Shown here: piece by piece, positions 1 through 8,289 of the stretch
How positions within the stretch are numbered: the first letter of the stretch is position 1
Layout of the letters: the number at the start of each line of letters is the position of its first letter
Source of the DNA: Hyphomicrobiales bacterium
GTDB lineage: Bacteria; Pseudomonadota; Alphaproteobacteria; Rhizobiales; Rhizobiaceae
NCBI GenBank assembly: GCA_900472625.1
Contig: UCIT01000089.1
Coordinates: 1 to 39,305, forward strand
DNA: 39,305 bases
Direction of reading: 5' to 3'
Notes under the pieces: generated by a model
Database searches by the model: none
Told to the model about the DNA's origin: nothing
The model's input: only the letters and a program-made list of their open reading frames with translations
Program-made: the position numbers and the translations under genes

Positions 1-272
1 TACAGGTGCTTTATCCACCTATAATCAGGTTGATCTTTTGACACCTCACTTCTCCTTGGATTCAACTTTGTTGGGTGCCGCCTCGGAATGTAGCTGCTTG
101 CCCGATGTCATCATACTCATCCGTACTGGGAAAAAAGCCTAAACTGTCTCGAGTCTGCCGAACTGCCCAACCCGGCCTCGAATGCCCAATTATTGGGCGA
201 GTGTATGCACTTCTTTAGGCATCGGATTGCCGCCTCGTGGCTTTCCCCTCCTGTCTTTGCGGAATGATGAGT
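1..272. other. Intergenic region upstream of the guanidine operon
   Basis: No convincing gene was seen here. Open frames on the minus strand in this stretch run antisense through the riboswitch and have no recognisable protein features. The right part carries repeated TGCC[CG]AA motifs (described separately) that could serve as an upstream activator site for the sigma-54 promoter. The left 110 bases are relatively AT-rich and could hold the end or promoter of a gene lying outside the window. Confidence 0.5.
155..198. promoter_or_regulatory. Repeated TGCCCAA motifs, candidate activator (enhancer) site
   Basis: Three direct copies of a TGCC[CG]AA motif start at 155, 164 and 183. The last one forms a perfect palindrome, GCCCAA-TTA-TTGGGC, at 184-198. 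The array lies about 75-120 bases upstream of the sigma-54 promoter at 273-288, a usual distance for binding of a sigma-54 activator (enhancer-binding protein). It is only a partial match to the NtrC consensus, so the binding protein is unknown. The repeats are seen directly; the role is inferred. Confidence 0.35.
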
Positions 273-288
273 TGGCACGGCATTTGCG
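273..288 (+). promoter_or_regulatory. Sigma-54 (RpoN) promoter of the guanidine operon
   Basis: The sequence TGGCACGGCATTTGCG fits the -24/-12 consensus TGGCACRNNNNTTGCW at all fixed positions except the last. The invariant GG (274-275) and GC (286-287) are separated by exactly 10 bases. Transcription would start about 12 bases past the GC, near 299, only a few bases before the riboswitch at 304. Sigma-54 promoters are the classic route for nitrogen-limitation control through NtrC, which fits an operon that releases ammonia from guanidine. Confidence 0.82.
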
Positions 289-303
289 TCGATAGATGCA
301 GAG

Positions 304-423
304 TTGGCGGCTAGGGTTCCGGCGTTTTTGTAGAACGTGGCTGGTCCGAGAGCTACCACCGGTCGGGGAGACATCCCACCGGGTGCACGGCGGGACAAAA
401 GCCCGGGAGACCTCGTTAGCCAA
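304..423 (+). promoter_or_regulatory. Guanidine-I (ykkC) riboswitch aptamer
   Basis: The conserved blocks of the guanidine-I aptamer occur in order: CTAGGGTTCCG at 311-321, CTGGTCCGAGAG at 341-352, and ACGGCGGGACAAAAGCCCGG starting at 387 followed by GAGA to 410. A closing helix can form between TTGGC (304-308) and GCCAA (419-423). This class binds the guanidinium ion and normally turns genes on. The 3' strand of the closing helix overlaps the first bases of the terminator at 422-462, so aptamer and terminator should compete. It sits directly ahead of the ABC transporter/carboxylase operon and identifies guanidine, not urea, as the likely substrate. Confidence 0.93.
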
Positions 424-462
424 GGGATTGGCGGCGCGATGGTTTTTGCCGATCCCTTTTTT
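422..462 (+). terminator. Intrinsic terminator of the guanidine riboswitch
   Basis: An 11-bp stem with one G-T wobble forms between AAGGGATTGGC (422-432) and GCCGATCCCTT (448-458), with a 15-base loop and a run of Ts continuing to 462. It lies between the aptamer and the first gene and shares two bases with the aptamer's closing helix, the expected layout of a transcriptional ON switch. The ribosome binding site of the first gene follows at about 474-482. Confidence 0.75.
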
Positions 463-489
463 GAAGAGCAGCAAAAAGGGGAATTTCAA

Positions 490-1563
490 ATGCAAACTTT
501 TTCGAGATTATCCGCAATCACGGCAATTGGCGCGACGTTGGCTTTTGGCATGGTATCGGGTGCTGCAGCCGCGCCGAAGACCGACTTCAAGGTCGCTTGG
601 TCCATCTATGTCGGCTGGATGCCGTGGGGCTATGCGAGCGACCACGGCATCGTCAAGAAATGGGCCGACAAATACGGCATCAAGATCGAGGTCACCCAGT
701 TCAACGACTATGTGGAGTCGATGAACCAGTACACGGCCGGCGCCTTCGATGCGGTCACCCTGACCAACATGGACGGCCTGTCCATACCGGCCGCCGGCGG
801 CGTCGATACGACGGCTGTCATCGTCGGCGACTTCTCCAACGGTAATGATGCGGTCATCCTCAAGGACAAGGCGAGCCTTGCCGATATCAAGGGCCAGACC
901 GTCAACCTAGTCGAGTTTTCCGTTTCGCACTATTTGCTCGCGCGCGCACTCGAAAGCATCAAGCTGACGGAACGCGACGTGAAGGTGGTCAACACCTCCG
1001 ACGCCGACATGGTTGCGGCTTACAAGACCCCTGACGTGACCTCAGTCGTCACCTGGAATCCGCTGGTGTCGAGCATTCTCGAAGACCCGACGGCCAAGAA
1101 GGTGTTCGACAGTTCGCAGGTGCCCGGCGAAATCATCGATCTGATGGCGGCCAATACCGGCGTGCTCAAGGACAACCCGAACTTCGGCAAGGCGCTCGCC
1201 GGCATCTGGTACGATACGGTCGCGTTGATGACGGCCGACAGCGCCGAAGGCAAGGCGGCGCGCGAGGCGATGGGCTCGGCTTCCGGCACCGATCTCAAGG
1301 GATTCGAAGCCCAGATGGCCGCGACCAAGCTGTTCGACAAGCCGGCCGACGCCGTCGCCTTCACGGCATCGCCCAGCCTGCCGAAGACGATGGATCTGGT
1401 CCGCAACTTCCTGTTTGAGAAGGGTTTGCTTGGCAACGGTGCACCCTCGGCTGATGTGATCGGCATCGAGATGCCCGATGGCGCGGTTCTTGGCGACAAG
1501 GCCAACGTCAAGCTCCGCTTCACGGAGACCTACATGAAGGCAGCCGCCGACGGATCGCTCTAA
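490..1563 (+). CDS. ABC transporter substrate-binding protein, NitT/TauT type (probably guanidine)
   Basis: A 357-residue periplasmic binding protein. The chosen ATG at 490 follows an AAAAGGGGA ribosome binding site and begins a clear signal peptide (charged start, hydrophobic stretch, cleavage near Ala-Ala-Ala-Ala at about residue 25-28). An upstream in-frame start at 337 would place coding sequence through the riboswitch and terminator and is rejected. The mature protein resembles the nitrate/sulfonate/taurine class of binding proteins, with the early motif WSIYVGWMPWGYA. It is the first gene behind the guanidine-I riboswitch, followed by a matching permease and ATPase, so guanidine or a close relative is the inferred ligand. 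Related proteins are often annotated as urea carboxylase-associated transporters. Confidence 0.92.
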   Translation: MQTFSRLSAITAIGATLAFGMVSGAAAAPKTDFKVAWSIYVGWMPWGYASDHGIVKKWADKYGIKIEVTQFNDYVESMNQYTAGAFDAVTLTNMDGLSIPAAGGVDTTAVIVGDFSNGNDAVILKDKASLADIKGQTVNLVEFSVSHYLLARALESIKLTERDVKVVNTSDADMVAAYKTPDVTSVVTWNPLVSSILEDPTAKKVFDSSQVPGEIIDLMAANTGVLKDNPNFGKALAGIWYDTVALMTADSAEGKAAREAMGSASGTDLKGFEAQMAATKLFDKPADAVAFTASPSLPKTMDLVRNFLFEKGLLGNGAPSADVIGIEMPDGAVLGDKANVKLRFTETYMKAAADGSL

Positions 1564-1574
1564 GCGACACCGCC

Positions 1575-1598
1575 ACCGGCGCGGGCTTCCGCGCCGGT
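1575..1598 (+). other. Hairpin between binding-protein and permease genes
   Basis: A perfect 9-bp stem, ACCGGCGCG (1575-1583) with CGCGCCGGT (1590-1598), and a 6-base loop. There is no T run, so it is not a strong terminator. Hairpins in this position commonly stabilise the upstream binding-protein mRNA or reduce transcription into the permease, giving more binding protein than membrane components. That role is inferred. Confidence 0.5.
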
Positions 1599-1625
1599 CG
1601 TCTCCCACGTGAACGGAGCATCTTC

Positions 1626-2444
1626 ATGCGCTGGATAAACACGAGGCCGAGCAAGGGCGCGCAGCTCGCCTTGGTGCTGCTGCCATTCCTGCTGCTTGTC
1701 ATCGCCTATGCCTTCGGCTCGGCGGCGCGATTGGCTGAAAATGGAAACGACAAACTCCTGCCGACGCTTTCGGTGTTGGCGGACGCCATCAACCGGATGG
1801 CCTTCGTTGCCGATCCACGAACCGGCGCGTATCTGCTTTGGTCCGATACATCGGCAAGCCTCGTCCGGCTTCTATCGGGTCTCGGGATCTCGACTGTCAT
1901 CGCGCTTGTCGTCGGCATGCTGATCGGCATGCTTCCCTATCTCAGGGCGCTGCTTGCGCCTTTCGTCGCGGTGATTTCGATGGTGCCGCCGCTAGCACTG
2001 CTGCCGATCCTGTTCATCGTCATGGGCCTTGGCGAGACGTCGAAGATCACCCTGATCGCCATCGGCGTGGCGCCGACGATGATCCGCGATCTGGCGCTGA
2101 AGGCGATCGAACTGCCGCGTGAGCAGATCGTCAAGGCGGAGACGCTGGGGGCCTCTTCGTGGCAGATCGCCTTACGCGTCGTGCTGCCGCAGGTCCTGCC
2201 GCGTCTCATCACCTGCCTCCGGCTGCAGCTCGGTCCGGCTTGGCTGTTCCTGATCGCCGCCGAAGCGATCTCGTCGGACTCAGGCCTCGGCTACCGCATC
2301 TTTCTCGTCCGCCGTTATCTCTCGATGGATATCATCTTCCCCTATGTCGTCTGGATCACGCTGCTCGCGGTGGCGATGAACTACATTCTCGATCGCATCT
2401 CGGCTGCCGTCTTCCCGTGGTCCGTGCTGGAGAAGCCGGCATGA
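1626..2444 (+). CDS. ABC transporter permease, NitT/TauT type
   Basis: A 272-residue inner-membrane permease with several strongly hydrophobic helices: one near residues 12-30, then segments from about residue 75 to the C-terminus. The cytoplasmic EAA loop that docks the ATPase is visible as KAETLGASSWQIALRVVLP, with its conserved Gly. Length and layout are typical of the SsuC/TauC/NrtB family. A GGAGC ribosome binding site precedes the ATG. The stop codon overlaps the ATPase start in an ATGA junction, indicating translational coupling. With the preceding binding protein it should form the guanidine importer. Confidence 0.92.
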   Translation: MRWINTRPSKGAQLALVLLPFLLLVIAYAFGSAARLAENGNDKLLPTLSVLADAINRMAFVADPRTGAYLLWSDTSASLVRLLSGLGISTVIALVVGMLIGMLPYLRALLAPFVAVISMVPPLALLPILFIVMGLGETSKITLIAIGVAPTMIRDLALKAIELPREQIVKAETLGASSWQIALRVVLPQVLPRLITCLRLQLGPAWLFLIAAEAISSDSGLGYRIFLVRRYLSMDIIFPYVVWITLLAVAMNYILDRISAAVFPWSVLEKPA

Positions 2445-3265
2445 GCGAGCTCAGGATCGAAAAGGTCTGGAAGGAGTATGGCAACCAGATCGTCCTCGAG
2501 GATATCTCGCTGACGGTGGAGTCGCGCGCATTCGTCGCGCTCGTCGGCCCGTCCGGCTGCGGCAAGACGACTTTCCTGCGCATGCTGCTCGGCCAGGAGC
2601 AGCCGACGCGCGGGACGATCCTGCTCGATGGCGAGCCGCTGCCGCCAGAGCCGGGGCCGGATCGTGGCGTCGTCTTCCAGCGCTATTCCGTCTTCCCGCA
2701 TCTGACCGTGCTCGGCAACGTCCTGCTCGGCAAGGAATTCACCGCCGCCCGCTATCGCGCCAAGCTCTTTGGCGCCGCGAAACGGGAGGCGATCGAGGAG
2801 GCGCGACACCTGATTGCGCAGGTCGGACTGGCGGGTTCCGAGGGCAAGTACCCGTCGCAGCTTTCGGGCGGGATGCAGCAGCGTCTGGCGCTGGCGCAGG
2901 CGCTGATCATGAAACCCAAGGTGCTGCTGCTCGACGAGCCGTTCGGCGCGCTCGATCCGGGCATTCGCGCCGAGATCCATACGCTGATGAAGCGGCTGTG
3001 GAATGACACGCGAATGACCGTCGTCATGGTCACGCACGACATGCGCGAGGCCTTCACGCTGGCAAGCCGCGTCATTGCATTCGAGAGACGCCGCGACCGG
3101 CCGGAAGAGAAGATCCGCTACGGCGCGTCGATCACCAACGACATTTCGATCTGGCCTCCGCGGCTCGCGGGGACGCCATCTGTTTTCAGCCCTGACCGGG
3201 ACGGCCCGGTCGCATTTCCGGGGCAACGCCAGGACGACCTGGCACCATCTGGAGATAAGGCATGA
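2441..3265 (+). CDS. ABC transporter ATP-binding protein, NitT/TauT type
   Basis: A 274-residue ATPase. Walker A GPSGCGKT lies near residues 34-41. The signature LSGGMQQR, Walker B VLLLDEPFGALD and switch histidine in VTHD follow in the normal order. The ATG at 2441 overlaps the permease stop (ATGA); longer in-frame starts within the permease gene are rejected. Its own stop overlaps the next start in the same way. The C-terminus after the ABC fold (FERRRDRPEEKIRYGA and onward) is a short extension of about 45 residues that looks poorly conserved at its end. It energises the putative guanidine importer at the cytoplasmic face. Confidence 0.92.
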   Translation: MSELRIEKVWKEYGNQIVLEDISLTVESRAFVALVGPSGCGKTTFLRMLLGQEQPTRGTILLDGEPLPPEPGPDRGVVFQRYSVFPHLTVLGNVLLGKEFTAARYRAKLFGAAKREAIEEARHLIAQVGLAGSEGKYPSQLSGGMQQRLALAQALIMKPKVLLLDEPFGALDPGIRAEIHTLMKRLWNDTRMTVVMVTHDMREAFTLASRVIAFERRRDRPEEKIRYGASITNDISIWPPRLAGTPSVFSPDRDGPVAFPGQRQDDLAPSGDKA

Positions 3266-4083
3266 CGCACATCGGCCGCTCGGCGGAAGAGATCGCCGCA
3301 AACCGCGCCCGCTATGAGGAACATCAGAAAAAGGGATTGGAGTTCGCCCCGAAGGCGCTTCCGGAGCCGAGCATGCTGCCGGCCCCTGCCCTTGATGGCG
3401 ACGCAATCATTCACCAGGAGACCATTCCGGGCGGTTGGTATTGGTCGACGTTACTAAGGCGCGGCGAAGCGATCCGCGTCGATCAAGCCGAGGGCGGTTC
3501 GACCGTTGCGCTCGTGGCATGGAACGCTGCTGATACGACCGAGCGGCTGAACCTGGTCGACACCGCAAAGGTGCAGTGGACGACAGCGCTCGGCAAGGGG
3601 CGTGTCCTGCTCTCCGACATGGGCCGCATTATGTTTTCGCTGGTCGAGGACAGCGCGGGCGCCCACGATTGCCTCATGGGCGGCTCGACCGCGGCGACGA
3701 ATGCTCAGAAATATCCGGGCGCGAACACCCGCAATACCCGAGACAACCTCATTCTGCTGGCGAGCAAGCTCGGCCTCGACCGCCGCGATATTCCTGGGCT
3801 GATCAATCTCTTTGCACCCGTAAGCCTTGATGAGAGCGGTTGCTTTCACTGGCGGCCAAAGCGCTCCAACAGTGGCGACTACGCAGAATTGCGTGCCGAA
3901 ATGGACATGCTTGTCGGTTTTTCCAATTGCCCTCACCCGCTGGATCCGAACCCGCTCTATGCGCCGCAGCCGGTAACAATCACCCGCTTCCGCGCCGCCC
4001 TGCCAACTCGCGACGATCTCGCCCGCACGGCGACCGCCGAGGCCATCAGGGGTTTTGAGAATAACGCGCTGGCACTGGCGTAA
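3262..4083 (+). CDS. Urea carboxylase-associated protein UAAP1-like (DUF1989), carboxyguanidine deiminase subunit
   Basis: A 273-residue DUF1989 protein. The N-terminal pattern RARYEEHQKKGLEFAPKALP and the later SNCPHPLDPNP are characteristic of the first of the two urea amidolyase-associated proteins. DUF1989 pairs in guanidine-riboswitch operons have been shown to be carboxyguanidine deiminase (CgdAB), which converts carboxyguanidine to allophanate and ammonia. The second subunit is the next gene. The start overlaps the ATPase stop (ATGA), so it is coupled to the transporter. Family membership is secure from the sequence; the reaction is from knowledge of the family. I do not assign A or B. 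Confidence 0.9.
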   Translation: MTHIGRSAEEIAANRARYEEHQKKGLEFAPKALPEPSMLPAPALDGDAIIHQETIPGGWYWSTLLRRGEAIRVDQAEGGSTVALVAWNAADTTERLNLVDTAKVQWTTALGKGRVLLSDMGRIMFSLVEDSAGAHDCLMGGSTAATNAQKYPGANTRNTRDNLILLASKLGLDRRDIPGLINLFAPVSLDESGCFHWRPKRSNSGDYAELRAEMDMLVGFSNCPHPLDPNPLYAPQPVTITRFRAALPTRDDLARTATAEAIRGFENNALALA

Positions 4084-4094
4084 GGAGGACGATC

Positions 4095-4745
4095 ATGAGC
4101 GATTTCATCCAGACATCCGCCAGCCGCACGCTCGACAACGCCGTGCAGAATCACTTCATTGCGGCCGAAGCGCCGTGGTCAGGCATCGTCAAGGCGGGCC
4201 AGACGATCCGCATTGAAGACAGCTATGGCCAACAAGCGATCGACACGCTGTTCTATCGCGCAGACGACTTCTCGGAGCGCTATTCCAATCAGGACACGAT
4301 GAGGGCCCAAGGTGCCGCCTATGTGGGCGTTGGAACACGGGTCATGTCGAACGAGGGAAACGTGATGCTCCGCATGACCGCGGATAGCTGCGGCCGGCAC
4401 GATACCTCCGCCGGTGCCTGCTCGTGCGAGAGCAACACCGTCCGCTTCGGCCACGGCACGAAGTACCTCCATGCCTGCCGCGACAATTTCCTGCTTGAAG
4501 TCACCAAGCATGGCATGAGCAAGCGCGATATCGTGCCTAATATCAACTTCTTCATGAACGTTCCGATCAAGCCAAACGGCGAGATGACCATCGTCGACGG
4601 CATTTCGTCTCCCGGCGATTATGTCGAGCTCGTCGCCGAGATGGATGTGCTTTGCGTCATCTCAAATTGCCCGCAGATCAACAACCCGTGCAACGGCTTC
4701 GATCCAACGCCGATCCGGGTGCTGGTCTGGAACGCAGAGGGCTGA
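4095..4745 (+). CDS. Urea carboxylase-associated protein UAAP2-like (DUF1989), carboxyguanidine deiminase subunit
   Basis: A 216-residue DUF1989 protein, paralogous to the preceding gene; both share the DYVELVAEMD-like and SNCPQ-like segments near the C-terminus. Several cysteines (CGRHDTSAGACSCES and the C-terminal NCPQINNPCNGFDPTP) could bind a metal. A strong AAGGAGGA ribosome binding site at 4082-4089 precedes the ATG, and the carboxylase starts 3 bases after its stop. It is expected to form the heteromeric carboxyguanidine deiminase with its neighbour, acting between the carboxylase and allophanate hydrolase. In older annotation it would be called an urea carboxylase-associated protein of unknown function. 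Confidence 0.9.
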   Translation: MSDFIQTSASRTLDNAVQNHFIAAEAPWSGIVKAGQTIRIEDSYGQQAIDTLFYRADDFSERYSNQDTMRAQGAAYVGVGTRVMSNEGNVMLRMTADSCGRHDTSAGACSCESNTVRFGHGTKYLHACRDNFLLEVTKHGMSKRDIVPNINFFMNVPIKPNGEMTIVDGISSPGDYVELVAEMDVLCVISNCPQINNPCNGFDPTPIRVLVWNAEG

Positions 4746-4748
4746 CCG

Positions 4749-7700
4749 ATGTTCAAAAAAGTTCTGATCGCGAACCGGGGCGAAATCGCCGTCCGGATCA
4801 TCCGGACCTTGCGAAACATGGGCATTGCTTCCGTCGCCGTCTATTCCGATGCCGACCGCTTCGCGATGGCGACGCTTCTGGCTGACGAGGCCGTGCGCCT
4901 CGGGCCTGCGCCGGCAAGCGAAAGCTACCTCAACGTCGATGCCGTCATCGCAGCCTGCAAGGCCACGGGCGCGCAGGCCGTGCATCCGGGATACGGTTTC
5001 CTGTCGGAGAACATCAGCTTTGCCGAGCGGCTGGCTGCCGAGGGCATCGCTTTCATCGGCCCGCGTCCTGGGCATCTTTCCGCCTTCGGCTTGAAACATA
5101 CCGCACGCGAACTTGCTCGGAAAAGCGGGGTTCCATTGCTGCCTGGCACCGGCCTGCTGACCACCGCTGAAGAGGCGCTCGCCGAAGCACACGCGGTCGA
5201 CTATCCCGTCATGCTGAAAAGCACGGCCGGCGGCGGCGGCATCGGCATGCAACTCTGCGCTGATCCGGAAAGCTTGAGGACCTCCTTCGAAAGCGTCCAG
5301 CGCACGGCGCGCGCCAGCTTCGGCGATGCCCGCGTCTACATCGAGCGTTTCGTCGCCGATGCGCGCCATGTCGAGGTGCAGATATTCGGCGACGGCAAGG
5401 GTCGGGTGGTCGCTCTCGGCGAACGCGATTGCTCGCTGCAGCGGCGTAACCAGAAGGTCGTCGAGGAAACACCGGCGCCGGGCCTCTCTGCGGAAACGCG
5501 CGCACGTCTGCACAAGGCGGCGATCGATCTTGGCGCGTCCGTCTCCTATGAATCGGCCGGAACGGTCGAGTTCATCTATGATCCAGAGCGCGAAGGTTTC
5601 TATTTCCTTGAGGTCAATACGCGGCTGCAGGTGGAACATCCCGTGACCGAGGCGGTCTTCGGCATCGATCTCGTCGAATGGATGATCCGTCAGGCTGCGG
5701 GAGAGGACGTCTTGTCCATTGCTTCCGACCTCAAACCGTCAGGCGCGGCGATCGAGGTCCGCGTTTACGCGGAAATGCCGCATGCCGACTTCCGTCCGAG
5801 CGCCGGATTGCTGACGGAAGTCGTCTTTCCAAGCAACGCCCGCATCGATGGCTGGATCGAGACCGGAACCGAGGTCACGCCATTCTACGACCCGATGCTC
5901 GCCAAGATTATCGTCGCAGCCGACAACAGGCCGGCGGCGATCGCAAAGCTCCGGGCGGCGCTGGCGCAGACCTCGATATCGGGGATCGAGACCAATCTCG
6001 ACTATCTCAGGTCCATCGCCGGTTCCGAGCTCTTGTCGAGCGGCAAGGTCGCGACAACAGCGCTTCGCGATTTTGCCTTTGTCCCCGATATCATCGAGGT
6101 ATTGGCACCGGGCGCCCAGTCAAGTCTGCAGGAGTTACCCGGTCGCCTCGGCCTCTGGCATGTCGGCGTACCGCCGAGCGGGCCGATGGACGAGCGATCG
6201 TTCCGCCAAGCGAACCGGCTGGTCGGCAATGTCGATACGACGGCGGCGCTGGAGTTGACGGTGTCCGGGCCGACACTGCGCTTCTTCAAGGATACCACCA
6301 TCGCCCTTGCTGGCGCACACATGGCCATGAGTTGCAACGGCAAGACGTTAGGCCACGGCGAGGCCGTCCTGATCCGCGCCGGCGAGACGCTGTCGATCGG
6401 CGCGATCGAAGGTGCCGGCCAGCGCGCCTATCTTGCCGTTGCCGGTGGTCTTGCGGCACCCGTCGTGCTCGGCTCGCGTGCCACCTTCGGCCTTGGGCAG
6501 TTCGGTGGTAATGCGACCGGTACATTGAAAACAGGCCATGTGTTGCGCCTCGCGCGGCAGATGCCTGCCACGCCGCCAAAACCCGCAACCGAGCCGGCGG
6601 AACTGACCCGTGAATGGCAGGTCGGCGTCGTCTACGGACCACATGGCGCGCCTGACTTCTTCCAGGACGGCGATATCGAGACCTTGTTTTCGACGGCCTA
6701 CGAGGTGCATTTCAACAGCGCCCGCACAGGCATCCGCCTTGTCGGGCCCGCGCCGAAATGGGCACGCAGCGATGGCGGCGAAGCGGGGCTTCACCCCTCC
6801 AATCTACACGATAACGCTTATGCCATCGGCGCGATCGACTTTACAGGCGACATGCCGATCATCCTCGGCCCCGATGGTCCAAGCCTCGGCGGCTTCGTCT
6901 GCCCGGCGGTTATTGCGCGCGACGAGCAATGGAAGATGGGGCAGTTCAAGCCGGGAGACCGTATCCGATTTCATCCGGTGCAAAGACCCGACGACGGGTT
7001 TGCTTCGCCCGCACTCCGGTCCGTCAGCGACGACAGGGGATCGCCGATTGTTGGCGGGAGCAAGGATGGACCCGTCTCGGTCGTCTACCGCCGCCAGGGC
7101 GACGACAATCTGCTGGTGGAGTACGGGCCGATGGCGCTCGACATTGCGCTTAGGCTGCGCGTCCATCTGCTCATGCAGGCCGTGGGCGCGGCACGGTTGC
7201 CGGGTATCATCGATCTGACGCCGGGCATCCGTTCGCTGCAGATCCATTACGACGGAACCACGCTGACGCGCAGCCGGCTGCTGGGGCTGCTTCGTGAGAT
7301 AGAGACAACGTTGCCAGCGGCGCAGGATGTCAAGGTCCCGAGCCGTATCGTGCATTTGCCGCTATCTTGGAATGACCCGGATGCCGAACTGGCGATGCGG
7401 AAATACCAGGAGCTGGTGCGGCCGAATGCGCCCTGGTGCCCATCGAATATCGAATTCATTCGCCGCATAAACGGGCTCGCCGACGAGCAGGCGGTCAAAG
7501 ATATCATCTTTAATGCCAGCTATCTGGTGCTCGGCCTCGGCGACGTCTATCTCGGCGCTCCCGTCGCAACGCCGATGGACCCGCGCCATCGTCTGGTCAC
7601 CACAAAATACAATCCGGCGCGCACATGGACGCCTGAAAATGCGGTCGGCATCGGCGGCGCCTACATGTGCATCTACGGCATGGAAGGACCGGGCGGCTAC

Positions 7701-8288
7701 CAGCTCTTCGGTCGAACCATCCAGGTCTGGAACACCTGGCGGCAGACGCCAGTCTTTGCGCAGGGTAAGCCCTGGCTTCTCAACTTCTTCGACCAGATCC
7801 GCTTCTTCCCCGTATCCCATGAAGAACTGACGGAAGCGCGTGCAGCTTTCCCGCATGGCGGCTATCCCGTTCGCATCGAGGAGACGGGATTCTCCTACGC
7901 GGCCTATGAGCAGGAACTTACGGCCAACGACGCGTCCATCACCGCGTTCAAGACCGTCCAGCAGGCTGCTTTCGATGCCGAGCGCCAGCGCTGGAAGGAT
8001 GAGGGTCTCGACAGCTTCATCAGCGACGAAGGTGTTGCGGAGAGCCTTGATGGCGATATTCCCACTGGCTGCTTCGGCGTTGCCAGCGCTGTGCCGGGCA
8101 ATATCTGGAAACTGCTGGTCGAGCCGGGCATGCCGGTTGCGGTCGGCGACACGGTCGCCATCATCGAGTCGATGAAAATGGAAATCAATGTCACTGCCCA
8201 TGCGGCAGGCCGCGTTCGCGAGTGGCGGGCCGGCCCGGGACGCAATGTCAAGGCCGGTGATATCATCGTTATCGTGGAGGAATACTGA
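4749..8288 (+). CDS. Biotin-dependent guanidine/urea carboxylase
   Basis: A 1179-residue single-chain carboxylase of normal length for the family. Residues 1 to about 450 are a biotin carboxylase with the glycine-rich ATP loop STAGGGGIGMQ and the EVNTRLQVEHPVTE motif. A KipA-like region follows (LPGRLGLWHVGVPPSGPMD, from about residue 460), then a KipI-like region (RRQGDDNLLVEYG, near 780) and the carboxyltransferase signature LGLGDVYLGAPVATPMDPRH. A biotinyl domain ends the protein with ESMKMEI, whose Lys carries biotin. Enzymes of this family carboxylate urea or guanidine with ATP and bicarbonate. The riboswitch and the deiminase pair argue for guanidine. A single Asn/Asp difference in the carboxyltransferase site is reported to separate the two activities; Asp932 in GLGDVYLGAP is a candidate, but I could not align it. 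Confidence 0.93.
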   Translation: MFKKVLIANRGEIAVRIIRTLRNMGIASVAVYSDADRFAMATLLADEAVRLGPAPASESYLNVDAVIAACKATGAQAVHPGYGFLSENISFAERLAAEGIAFIGPRPGHLSAFGLKHTARELARKSGVPLLPGTGLLTTAEEALAEAHAVDYPVMLKSTAGGGGIGMQLCADPESLRTSFESVQRTARASFGDARVYIERFVADARHVEVQIFGDGKGRVVALGERDCSLQRRNQKVVEETPAPGLSAETRARLHKAAIDLGASVSYESAGTVEFIYDPEREGFYFLEVNTRLQVEHPVTEAVFGIDLVEWMIRQAAGEDVLSIASDLKPSGAAIEVRVYAEMPHADFRPSAGLLTEVVFPSNARIDGWIETGTEVTPFYDPMLAKIIVAADNRPAAIAKLRAALAQTSISGIETNLDYLRSIAGSELLSSGKVATTALRDFAFVPDIIEVLAPGAQSSLQELPGRLGLWHVGVPPSGPMDERSFRQANRLVGNVDTTAALELTVSGPTLRFFKDTTIALAGAHMAMSCNGKTLGHGEAVLIRAGETLSIGAIEGAGQRAYLAVAGGLAAPVVLGSRATFGLGQFGGNATGTLKTGHVLRLARQMPATPPKPATEPAELTREWQVGVVYGPHGAPDFFQDGDIETLFSTAYEVHFNSARTGIRLVGPAPKWARSDGGEAGLHPSNLHDNAYAIGAIDFTGDMPIILGPDGPSLGGFVCPAVIARDEQWKMGQFKPGDRIRFHPVQRPDDGFASPALRSVSDDRGSPIVGGSKDGPVSVVYRRQGDDNLLVEYGPMALDIALRLRVHLLMQAVGAARLPGIIDLTPGIRSLQIHYDGTTLTRSRLLGLLREIETTLPAAQDVKVPSRIVHLPLSWNDPDAELAMRKYQELVRPNAPWCPSNIEFIRRINGLADEQAVKDIIFNASYLVLGLGDVYLGAPVATPMDPRHRLVTTKYNPARTWTPENAVGIGGAYMCIYGMEGPGGYQLFGRTIQVWNTWRQTPVFAQGKPWLLNFFDQIRFFPVSHEELTEARAAFPHGGYPVRIEETGFSYAAYEQELTANDASITAFKTVQQAAFDAERQRWKDEGLDSFISDEGVAESLDGDIPTGCFGVASAVPGNIWKLLVEPGMPVAVGDTVAIIESMKMEINVTAHAAGRVREWRAGPGRNVKAGDIIVIVEEY

Positions 8289-8289
8289 G

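Noticed and set aside
337..489. Longer N-terminus for the first binding protein, starting at 337
   Set aside because: It would translate the riboswitch and terminator and bury the signal peptide; the ATG at 490 has its own ribosome binding site.
4662..5639. A 325-codon open frame opposite the carboxylase
   Set aside because: The sense strand encodes an intact biotin carboxylase domain; the antisense reading has no recognisable features.
4749..8288. Urea carboxylase as the specific function
   Set aside because: The guanidine-I riboswitch and the DUF1989 pair point to guanidine. Not excluded by the protein sequence alone.
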